Source: Kwoniella bestiolae CBS 10118
Lineage: Eukaryota; Basidiomycota; Tremellomycetes; Tremellales; Cryptococcaceae
Reading direction: 5' to 3'
DNA length: 64,000 nucleotides
NCBI RefSeq assembly: GCF_000512585.2
Contig: NC_089241.1
Location: forward strand, 6,218,001 to 6,282,000
Part shown: piece by piece, positions 54,141-64,000 of the stretch
How the letters are laid out: the number at the start of each line of letters is the position of its first letter
Numbering within the stretch: the stretch's first letter is position 1
The notes under the pieces: generated by a model
What the model was told of the DNA's origin: nothing
The model's database searches: none
The model's input: the letters and a program-made list of their open reading frames with translations, nothing else
Translations under genes and position numbers: made by a program

Positions 54141-55905
54141 ATGCCATTCCACCTACCGAGCCTGAAGAAAGACAAGGAGAAAGATGACAAACGCAAATCC
54201 CAAATCATACCAGAGGAAGAACAACCCGACAAATCCGCCTTCATACCTACCACCCCATCTGATAGTCGACGAAAGAGCCTCAACCTCGAACGTACCGCTT
54301 CTATCCCCAACCCTCCCAGCGCAGGCTCAAGATCACCTACACCCCTCAGTCCCAAGTTTACCGCCGCAGATATACCTAGACCAGTCCAACATCGTCATTC
54401 ATCCTCCACGAGCGGTACAGGAACATTACAAGGTATACTGAAAAACACTAGTACTAATCCCACTAGTCCCTCAATAAGTGGGAGCGAATATACCTCGACG
54501 TCAGGAACGGGTTCAGCATTCTTTGGTATGGGCGGGATGCATAAGCGGATGTCATCTTTGGCATTCGACCGAACAGATACGATAGAATCACTCTCACCAT
54601 CGGTATATGACGAGGACGGTGATGCCCCCACATCCGGGTCTAATGGGGGAAGTACCCCTGGAACATCCGTCTCGTCATTCAACACGCATTGTCCCCTTCC
54701 CTCCGAGGGTACCAAAGAATTCCCATTCTTCATGATGACCCTCTCGTCCGTCTCTACACTCTCGTTCATCGCGCTCCCTTTTCATCTTAGACCTGTCGTC
54801 ATTGATGTGCTGAACAGTACGTGGAAGAGGGGGATATCCAAGATACAGGAGGTGGATTATCAGCAGGAATTGATGAGGAAACATAGAGAGAAGGGGTGCG
54901 ATACGGGTGTGTGGGAGGTTACGTTGAAAGGTGAGGCGTGGATGCCTACGAGCTCGGAGCAGGTCTCGTGAGTCATTGACGTCTAACGTCCTCATCTGAT
55001 TTGTGAAGGCATACTGCACTGGCCTTCATAGCGTAATAGATAATCCAGCTGACGACCATTCTATCTGATATCTGATAGGTCAAAACGAATAATGATCAGA
55101 TTATTAACTGAATTTGCGAGAGAAGGATTCTCTTTGAACTCGTCATTCAGAACCTCAGCCAAAGGTATGTTCCTCTGAGTCCACTCCTCTTTATCCCATC
55201 TGGTACTCATTCATCTCATGTATGTATATCAGTTGCTAATCTCGTGCTTCCCCCTTTCCCCCAGACTCAGGCAAAGATTCCCTCATCTTCCTACGTGGTG
55301 AACCCGACCCGGACCCAATCATCTTCGCAGTTGCGTTCTACTCCCACGATCGGATCTGGATCATCGATGCTGAAGCTGATGTCGGACAGGCATTGGAGGA
55401 AGGTATCAAGAATTGGTGGGTTGATGGATTGAGGGACGCTAGAGTTAGGGAGAGACATTGTAGAGAACTGAGATTGAGGGGTGTACCTTGTGAGTGGACT
55501 GCTTAGCCATATTACGTTCAAACCCTCTCTCTTCCCGCTCGAAGAGCCCTCAATTCGTACTTGTACTATCATGTCAAAGTTGATCTTCGATAATCTCGAA
55601 GTGATATAACTTCTGTAGTCGGATCATATGACTAATAGCTTTATCCTCTTCTTGTACTCACAGGGACAGCCCATTCCACCCAATCTCTAATTTCAGCCCG
55701 ATGTATCCATCTGACAATAATGAAACTCATCACCCACTGTGATAGCGGGTACGATTTTGTGGGATCAATAGATATGGCAGATAAGGAGGAGAGCGAGATG
55801 CCAGTGACGTTTTATAGGAAACGATGGAATAACTCTCAGAAGGGTTGGAAGATGGTTGATGGGGATGGGAATGGCTTGGGACTCGAGAGTGTCGTTTCGG
55901 GGTGA
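54141..55905 (+). CDS. Conserved-looking fungal protein of unknown function
   Basis: Four exons (54141-54967, 55079-55164, 55265-55489, 55664-55905) give 459 aa. Residues 1-~190 are disordered, Ser/Thr/Pro-rich with many phospho-type sites (DSRRKSLNLERTAS, SPTPLSPKF). The C-terminal ~260 residues appear folded: EFPFFMMTLSSVSTLSFIALPFHLRPVV, WEVTLKGEAWMPTSSEQV, KRIMIRLLTEFAREGFSL, SLIFLRGEPDPDPIIFAVAFYSHDRIWIIDAE and MKLITHCDSGYDFVGSIDM. This layout is reminiscent of an uncharacterised fungal family in which a repeated alpha/beta unit handles a small ligand, but I cannot name it. Cytosolic by lack of signals. Confidence 0.75.
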
Positions 55906-56539
55906 TCAGACGGACGTGTAGATATGAGATGGTGTGAGTAGCCTCTCCTGGAGCAAAGGTTTGTGTTCCGTCCAATGAATAAAACGTGGGAAGTGTAAAA
56001 GTGAATTATGGCTAGGTGAATAATGATAATGTCTTTCCCCTCTTTCTTCCTTGAAATGATAGCTTTGTATATACAGTTAATGGATATATGTCTTGTATAT
56101 AGAAATTGATGAATCCACTTAAAAGATGTACGAGTACCGTATCGATATCGACAAGAGCGCTTGTCGGTTGATGCGCTTCCAGCTTCCATCGCTGTAGACG
56201 TATTTTGTACGGTATGATCCGTCCGATGTATGTGATTCAGTCAGTACGGCTTGTATGGAGCAAATTGAGTCAGAGGTTGAGATAACCGGCTGTTTCATGC
56301 ATGCATGTACTCATGGGCACATGATCAACTATCACCTGATTGATATGATCATTCAACTCAATGACAGCTAACGTATAAATAGCTTCGAACTGATATTCAG
56401 GAAATCTCACCTTGTCGCGTCTTTTACCCTATTCTCTCTATTTTCATCTTCCCCACCATAATCAACTACCACCGCTTCGAGCCCCAGCAGCTCAGCTCGT
56501 ACGATAGATATTTTGATACTGAAACTCACCTTTCTACAG
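55906..56539. other. Intergenic and ERG10 promoter/5' leader
   Basis: 634 nt with no ORF supported. Just before 56540 there is a branch-like CTGAAACTCAC and a CTACAG acceptor, suggesting a 5' UTR intron ending exactly at the upstream ATG. Confidence 0.45.
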
Positions 56540-58497
56540 ATGTCATTATCCTTCTCATCATCCATATACTCTTCATTCTTACGTAGATCATCTCCCCATC
56601 TAACCAAAAGGATAATACATCACCAAAGGTTCAACATGGTGAGTAAGCGTATCCTCTCTTGCCCCTCTCTAAACCTATTCTTCTCACTGACACATCCTCA
56701 TCTCCACCCAGTCAACCCAATCAGTCTACATCGTCTCAGCCTCGAGAACCCCCGTAGGATCCAAGGACGGTTCCCTCGCCACCCTCACCGCCCCTCAACT
56801 GGGTGTGGTAGCTGTCAAGCATGCTCTTGAAAAGGCAAACCTCAAACCCGAACAGGTAGAGGAAGTGTACCTTGGGAATGTCGTCCAGGCTGGTGTGGGT
56901 CAGTCGCCCGCTAGACAGGTTGTTATTGGTGCTGGGTGAGTGGGCGTTTACTCTTCTTACATCGTTATCTGAGATGTCATATCTCTGGGAATCCACTATG
57001 CTATCATATCTCATATGAATATAGAATGATCAGCTAATACTCTCACCTCCCCTTCACAGTATCCCCGAATCAACCGACGCTACCACCATCAACAAGGTTT
57101 GCGCATCAGGTATGAAAGCTATCATGCTTGCTGACCAGAACATCCGACTCGGTCAGAGGGGTATAATGGTTGCTGGTGGTATGGAGAGCATGTCCCAGGC
57201 TCCGTGAGTTGGGTTTCGTGCCCTTGACATCTCGCATTGACACAGCTGACACAAGCACTCACTATTCCATTCGCTCTCATCCGGCATCATTTCACACTTT
57301 CATGCTTGTTCTACCATGATCTCTCCTTATCCTCGCAGATTCCTCTCCCCCCGTCACCCTCCCGCATTCGGCCACTTCGAATCCAAAGACTCCCTCGTAG
57401 TAGACGGCCTCTTCGACGTCTACAACAAAGTCCCCATGGGTAACTGCGCCGACTCCACAGCGGCCAAACACCAAATCACGCGAGAAGATCAGGACGACCA
57501 CTGTCTCTCCTCCTACACGCGTGCAGAGGAGACATGGAAGAACGGTGGATTCGACGAGGAGATCGCTCCCGTCACTGTGAAAACTAGGAAGGGCGATGTG
57601 GTAGTCAAGGAAGATGAGGATTACAAGAAGTTGTTGAAGGAGAAGTTCAGGTCGATTAGACCTGTCTTCACTAAGGATGGGACTGTCACTGCTGCGAATG
57701 CCTCTTCGCTCAATGATGGGGCCTCCGCGGTGGTGTTGGCCTCGGGTGAGGTGGTTGAGAAGGAGGGGTTGAAGCCTCTTGCTAAGATTTTGGGTGAGTG
57801 TTTGAGTTTACGAAATATAAACCAGAATGGACGTAGCATATTTGGTTTTGAGTCAGAATCAAACCTCATCTTCACCCAACAAACTTACCGCTCATCGCTT
57901 CACTCTCTCTCGCATGCGTTATACTAAGTCGTCAACTCAAACAGGATACGCCGACGCCGCCTGCGCACCCATAGATTTCCCCACCGCCCCAACCCTCGCC
58001 GTGCCCCTCGCATTGAAGCATGCCGGTGTCGCCAAAGAGGATATCGCCCTGTGGGAGTTCAACGAGGCTTTCTCCGTGGTAGCATGCGCTGCTGAGAAGG
58101 TATTGGGATTGGACAGAAGTAAAGTGAATGTTAAAGGTGGTGCGGTAGCCTTGGGTCATGTGAGTTCGGTTTCTATTCGTTGGACGGCAATTTCCATTTC
58201 TCGTTCTCTTTTTCCTGTTTATTAGAGACAGAGACATGAAGGAAGCAGTATCAACCTATTCAACATTGCATTGTCATTACTTCTGTTCTTGCCCCTCGAT
58301 TTAAACCCACAACCATTCCAGAAAAGAACGAACATCTCAAACTGACTTGTTATATTTTCACTGCACAGCCCATCGGTTCATCAGGATGCAGAATCGTAGT
58401 CACCCTCGCCCACTCCTTGAAGAAAGGTGAGAAGGGTGTAGCGGCAATCTGTAATGGTGGTGGTGCAGCTTCTGCCATTGTCATTGAGAGGCTTTAA
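56540..58497 (+). CDS. ERG10: Acetyl-CoA C-acetyltransferase (thiolase)
   Basis: Exons (56540-)56638, 56712-56935, 57060-57203, 57339-57793, 57945-58159 and 58369-58497. Starting at ATG 56636 the protein has 389 aa (first exon = ATG only); starting at the in-frame ATG 56540 it has 421 aa with an N-terminal extension MSLSFSSSIYSSFLRRSS... lacking acidic residues. Thiolase signatures: VYIVSASRTPVGS, GNVVQAGVGQSPARQ, NKVCASGMKAIMLADQ (acyl-accepting Cys), GGMESMSQAP, NASSLNDGASAVVLAS, LWEFNEAFSVVA, GHPIGSSGCR and AICNGGGAASA. It condenses two acetyl-CoA into acetoacetyl-CoA, the first step of sterol/mevalonate synthesis, or works in reverse in mitochondria. Confidence 0.95.
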
Positions 58498-58837
58498 GTG
58501 AGGACTCGGTCAGATATGTAGATGAGATGTATATATGAGGGTAGTTGATCGATCAGTTGATATGCATTATTGACGTTCTCTGTGATCATATCGTTGGATG
58601 TACGACAACGATGTAAGGACTAGCATGTTTGTTGTGAATTACGCAGAGTGGTCGCTGACACAGAATTGGTACCTTGTGATATAACGATATCGAGAGGCCA
58701 AATCCAAGTCATTGCCTAATACTACTGTACATGGACATAACATACATAATCACCATTAATATATTACAATACATCCCATCAACACTTCACTTCACTTGAC
58801 CGACCCAATTCGGAATTCCCAAAATGAATTCATTCGA
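58498..58837. other. Intergenic, tail-to-tail
   Basis: 340 nt of 3' flanks. Nothing else seen. Confidence 0.45.
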
Positions 58838-61800
58838 TCAATTCCATAATTCCCCAATAACAGGGAAAAAGCAAATCTCATCTTCCATCTCCCTCCCCAC
58901 ACTCTCGAGGGGAGGTACAACCCTCCCCTCATTGGACCATCTCATCTCGATCTTGTTCTGATCAATGAGGTATTCCAATATCTCTATCAACTCCAATCGA
59001 TCCAGTATGATTTGTAATTTGTGTTTGACCAATTTCTATTCCGCCCAAACCAAAACCAAAACGAATTAGGAATCAGCCAATGACCATGGACAGGACAAAA
59101 ACTAGAACCTGTTAACTCACCAAGCTGATACCAGGTCTAACAACTACCAACCCCTTAACGCACTGTACGACCTGTACGAAGTCGTCCTCCCTGAACACCC
59201 CATAGACATCGTACCATCTCCTAGGACCCATGTGTACCTCCTCGCTTGATTCTGGAGGTGTAGTCTTCACGCACCACTTGTCCCTTTGATCGACGGAGAC
59301 TAGTCGGGCAGTATCGTACCCCGTCCAAAATACCTGTTGTTCCCTCTCCGAAGCAAGGGAAGCTAATGCATGGTCAAGGAGTTGGGGGGAACAGCCGAGA
59401 ACATCGAGTAACTCGGGTTTGGTCATTCCCTCTTGGCCTGTTCGAGTGACTGCCTCGAGAACTTTCTTGACTGTTCGTTGAATCTCGGATGTACTTTCCA
59501 CATCGACACTCCATGACTTGAGAGGCTTACAGGTTTTGGTCTTTGGATAAGGGACATTAGGGGACGAGGTGGAAGGGGATGTAAGCGTCACTCGGAATGG
59601 GAATTCGTATGCGTCGTCGTCTGATTGCGACGAGTAGGCAGTATCAGCATATACCACATATTTGCTGCGATTGATGTATTCTTATGACACTCACCGAGTC
59701 TTCGTGTGTTGAAATGACCTTTCTCATACTTGACAGTAGGGAACTCATGCACATCAAATTCGAAGTCCACCTAATATCACATACACAAATGAGCATTCTA
59801 TACCTTTCTTTGAACATAAGGAAAGCGGAAAATCACCCACCTCATGATTAGAGACCATATTCATCAGAGCAGCCAATTCCCCCGGTTCACCAATTATAGG
59901 CCACTCTATACCTTCTTCAGGTTCCAATTTCGGTTTCAGCCCTTGAGCAGCCTCAGGTAAGTTGGGTATCATAAACCCTTCGTTTAATTGTTGCCATCTA
60001 TCCAAGAGAGTCTTATTAGCATGGTGGAACATAGAGGTAGGACGCGACTTACACCGGAGTAAAACCATATTGCCTCTCATTATCCCTCGAAGGAGTAGGC
60101 ACCTTCTTCAGAACGTTGTTATCCATCATATCCTGAATAGCCGCGTGACAAGTACTATCAGACCACGTATCGAGCAATCTCTTGCCATGCGTGACATCAT
60201 AGTACGCATCAGGTGTACCGATGATCATCTGCTCATCATTCAGAGTCAGCTAATTACCACAAATGCATGAGAGAAGGGGTGATAAGGACTGACCTTCATC
60301 GAAGCTTGCAAAAGACCCATGTCCTTGATATCTGTTCTCTCTTCCTCTCCGACTTTCGATTCATCCATCAACGAGATCGCGCCGATGGAGTTGATCTTGA
60401 TTTCCTCGGCAGCGAGGGAATCAGCAGCTTGATCAAAGCTGAGCTGCTCAGTGGCGACGTATTTCCATGCGAACTCTTCAGTCATTTGTTGACTGTCCAA
60501 AGGCAAACCAGGTACAGGCTCCTTCTCCTCTTCAGGTGTAGCGGCTGCAAGCAGTCGTCTGGATACCGAAAGTGTCAGCTTATATTTTCGGCTCTTCACC
60601 CGAGTCGAAGTAGACTTACAAAGGTCTCTTGTCAATTTTCTCCCTCAACACCCTAATATGATCCTTCAAATCAAACTCGAATGGGCTTTCTGGATTTTCA
60701 TCTACGAGCTCATCCGTACCTCTCATATTCATCCAGAGCTCGTACCAAGCCTGTTCCAACCTCTCATAATAAGCCTTCTTACCGGGTTGAGAAGTGATTT
60801 TGGTAAGTCGACTTCGAATGGTGGAAGCAACTGCTCCAGGGAATATTTGGAAGATCGCTTGTCGACCTTTATATCCACTTGCCCTGGATCGAGCTCGTAT
60901 GATGGCTTCGGCGTCGATGAGAAGATCATCGTCTTCATGTGTCCATTTACGTTTCGATCTGACGCGCTTTTGCGGTCCAGCTGTACGAGCGAATCAAGAC
61001 TCATTAGTAAGAGAACGGAAAGAAGGAGAGACACCGCATATCCAATAACTCACTTCTGGGTGGCTTAGGTTTCCTAGCGGATTTCCTCTTCGAAGTGACA
61101 CCATATTTGAACTTGGGAGCGGTGAGCCTAACTCTCTCAGCTTGATATCTCCTTCGTTCCTCCAGAGCAGTTTCTCGTTCTTTCGGCGTGAGATCCTTGA
61201 CATGTTCCCACATCATCACCCAATAATCGACTACATTCTCAGTAGCATCCAGCATCTTCATCGAGCCACTTTGGATAGTTTGTTGACTGACAAAAGCCAG
61301 TAGCTCAGGTGTGTATTCCACCGATTTCCTCTGAGCAGAACTCGAGACCTTCTCTTCCCACGCCTTTCTCGCGATGTCCTGCCTTTCGATCAACTTTTGT
61401 CGGATCTTCTCCTGGATGCTCTGTTGTCTTTCTTGAGCTTTTAGAGCGTGTTCTCTGAGCCGCTGAGCTATTTGTGCCGCGTTGTTTTTGACAATCTCGG
61501 CTCTTCGCTTGATCTCTCTTTCGAGGAACGGCAGAGGCAGGGCATTCTCATACGCGAAATCTTCGAGTTCCTGTCGGTTATTGATACTGCTTTGACCGGT
61601 GGATCGATCAAACACCTCGTCAAGAGCTGCTTTCTGTATGGGAAGGAGAGTGAGATCACTCTTCCATCTCTTTGGTCGCTGCAAGAGCTTTGTATAGTCC
61701 ATGGAGAGGTCCAAGGTGTCTTCGACTTTTGCGGAGTGAGGTAAAGAGGGTTTCGTTTGTTCACCGATCCGACCCAAAAGATCCACCTGCATTTCGAGTG

Positions 61801-64000
61801 AGGCCTTCTTGATAGTTGACCATAAGATGTCGGTTTCCTCTTCATTCCGAGCAGGCAAGAGACCAAGTAGTGGAGGCGGTAATGAGGCGATGTGGTAGAC
61901 GGGGACCATATCATGGAGGACATAGTAGGTCGAATTGACACCGCCGTTCTCTACCTTGAACCCGTTGGATTCCGAGTTATCGCCAAAAAAATCTGCCTCT
62001 TCTTTCGCTACAGGCACAACAGGCGAGACGATCTTGAGGGCGGCCATGATCTGAAGAAGTGTGTTCATTTTAGCTTTGGTGGATGATCCGCCAAATCCAC
62101 CAAGGGGTCGGTATTGTTTGGGGACATGTTTCAGCTTGGTAGCTCGATTGACGGGATCACGTAACCAATGCTCGATCTCTTCGTTATATTGAAGTATCAA
62201 AGAGCACGAAAACCATTCTTCAGCAGTGATGTCCTCGCACAGCAGAGGAAAAGCGAATACCCGAGGCGAAGTGGAGGCCACCGAGCCGCATCCTTCTTGA
62301 GAGAGGGCTCGCAGAATGGCTCGATGGAGGATCTGTACTCGCACCACCCGACTTGCCTTCCAGCCGAGCAGTTGACCGACCACCTTGAGCTCTTTGAGGA
62401 GTGCCGTTCGTCTCTCGGAGAACGGTCTAGGTGCACCGGTGATGGTGTTTCGGGTAGGGGTGGCATCGAAGGCCAATTTACCGCCGTTTTTGGGTGCAGA
62501 TCTCTTCAGCTCGGTGTAAGGTGTCGCTGGTAAAGTGGGTGTTTCCGGTTTACCTTTTCGGGAATTCGGCGTCATCGACTGTGAGACGCTGGTCGACATT
62601 TGTCGGATGTAGGCTTGGAGTCGTTCAAGAGGTAGATCCGACAGATAGAGAACAGTTGATTTGACCCATCGACCCGTAGGAGTGGGAACAGAAACGATAG
62701 TTTCTTTGAGCCGACCGTCGCTCAGCAGGCTGTTGACAGTCTTTTTGACGACTAGCCTGTCCATACCATATCCTGTAGCAGGCGCATTGGGATGATCCGT
62801 TCCAGCATACTTGAACGTCCACGCTCGATGCTCGTGAATCAACCTGTTATCCATCATCACTCCATCGTTGTCGTGGAGCACCTGAACGAGCTCATTGGCT
62901 CGTCTGATCGTTCCCAGATCGACACGTACGGGTTTGGCTACATCATTTGTCAGTGGAAGCACCAGATATGAGGTTGAGATGACTCACCATCCTTGATCGT
63001 ATGGAGCAGCTTTTTGTTCCTTATTGGCTTCGCAGAGTGGTCGTGGAACGGTCCTGAGGTGGGCGTGAAGATGCCGGGGACAGCAGAGAGTTCTCTCAAG
63101 GGGGTAGCAGGTCGGGACAAGGGAGAGCCGACGGCAGGGTTGGGTAGCTGAGTGATCCGAGCGGGTGTAGATGCCAGACTTGGTGGGGGCATAGACTCAT
63201 CAGCCCGGGCCGGAGCTGTAGGGTATTGACCAGAGGGTTCTGAGATGGGTGGATCCGGTGCCACTGCCGCATTTGACGCCTGAATAGCTGAAGCGAACGA
63301 TGACGCTGCAACTTCCCGTGCCGGGGCAGCCGATTCTGGTTCTTGAGGAACCGATGGAATGGGAGGGTCGGAAGGAGAATCAGGCGAAGGTTCTGGAGCT
63401 GCGTTTTTGGGTGGTATTGGATTGGCACCTGGCGCCGTTTCATTTGTGGTACTTGGCTTAGCGAGAGCAAAGATGTCGTCGGGTAACTCAAACGGCATCT
63501 CCTCCATCGGTTCCTCAGGCAACTCGAATAATGATATTCTTCTATTATCCTCAGACTTCTTTCCTTTAGAGGCGATTGCTCCTCCAGTTGTCTTGCCTTG
63601 CGCAGACTTGGATGTCTTGGATGATGAATCGGCGGTGCCGAGAAAGGCAGTTTTACGTTTCTTACTGCTCTCCGCTGCCTGTGTTGGGTTCGTAGGGGAT
63701 TGAGTGCGAGGTCGGACGCCCGAGTGAGATAATTCAGCTAAGACATTACCGATACTATCTTCCATTGACTGATCCATGAAATTCTCGTCAGGTATGTCGA
63801 TAGGGTAAAATCTGGAGCCCGGTGTTGGTTGAGGATCATCGCTAGGTATCGTGACAGCCTGGGCATGATTAACGGTGGAAGCAGAATCCTGTGTCTGAGG
63901 TGCTTCTTCCGCAGCTTTGCTTTTCTTACTGATTTTCTGACGTTTTGATCTGTCGACGACTTCCTCCGTAACATCCGCTTCCTTCTCCTTACCCGCCTTT
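58838..64000 (-). CDS. TFC3: TFIIIC B-block-binding subunit (tau138/Tfc3/GTF3C1 type), partial
   Basis: Minus-strand gene whose 5' part lies beyond the right edge. Visible exons: 64000-62988, 62937-61054, 60980-60620, 60558-60294, 60228-60053, 59997-59841, 59770-59695, 59620-59121, 59035-58838, coding for about 1,540 residues. The first visible exon is disordered, Pro/Ser/Glu-rich. Then come winged-helix-like regions: RANELVQVLHDNDGVMMDN, HRAWTFKYAG, GYGMDRLVVKKTVNSLLSDG. A charged helical stretch follows (RQKLIERQDIARKAWEEK), then a Myb/SANT-like block (SKRKWTHEDDDLLIDAEAII, FPGAVASTIRSRL) typical of this subunit. More winged-helix elements lie near the end. It recognises the tRNA-gene B block for Pol III. 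Assignment rests on this domain order; 5' exons are unseen. Confidence 0.8.

Overview
This 64 kb window looks like nuclear DNA from a basidiomycete yeast of the Tremellales (Cryptococcus/Kwoniella type). Nearly every gene is cut by many short introns (mostly 45-90 nt) with GTGAGT/GTAAGT donors, CTGAC/CTAAC/GCTGAT-like branch sites and CAG/TAG acceptors. Genes lie on both strands with 0.2-1 kb gaps. The products are eukaryotic housekeeping proteins plus fungal-specific ones. The genus is inferred from gene architecture; no database was searched. Splice models were built by hand: every junction keeps frame and rebuilds conserved motifs where the family is known, but none has transcript support.

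Layout. 0-14.4 kb: the end of an unidentified gene, a UBC1/UBE2K-type E2, the GPI mannosyltransferase SMP3, the tRNA methyltransferase TRM10, the multidomain monothiol glutaredoxin GRX4 with a separate S/T-P-rich ORF inside its 1.4 kb intron, release factor eRF1 (SUP45), and a membrane dipeptidase. 14.3-17.8 kb: a gene-free stretch holding a ~2.4 kb structure bounded by long inverted repeats. In its middle is a 12-bp-period array rich in ACGCGT (MCB-like) sites, flanked almost symmetrically by two outward-facing TATA boxes. This is the most unusual region of the window.

17.8-32.4 kb: a Rud3-like golgin, PHO88/SND3, ATP synthase subunit g, the PheRS beta subunit, an unrecognised mitochondrial protein, an ER protein disulfide isomerase ending in HEEL, ribosomal protein uL18 (RPL5), and a mitochondrial-looking short-chain dehydrogenase. 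33.6-44.3 kb: two small disordered basic proteins, mitochondrial ribosomal protein uL14m, a Clr2-type silencing protein, a GPI-anchored cell-surface protein, and a NIT2/NIT3-type amidase. 45-58.5 kb: an NAD(P)-binding epimerase-like protein, the mitochondrial GTP/GDP carrier GGC1 divergent from ATP synthase subunit f, a secreted protein with an alternating-histidine stretch, a conserved fungal orphan, and acetyl-CoA acetyltransferase (ERG10) with an in-frame upstream ATG that would add a mitochondrial presequence. 58.8-64 kb: most of the TFIIIC B-block-binding subunit (tau138/Tfc3), running off the right edge.

The genes are not a pathway cluster. Functional threads are mitochondrial energy and import (ATP20, ATP17, GGC1, uL14m, GRX4), ER and secretory pathway (PHO88, PDI, SMP3, Rud3, GPI and secreted proteins) and translation or Pol III (SUP45, FRS1, RPL5, TRM10, TFIIIC). 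Several pairs share divergent promoters: UBC1/SMP3, GRX4/SUP45, PHO88/ATP20, PDI/RPL5, uL14m/Clr2 and GGC1/ATP17.
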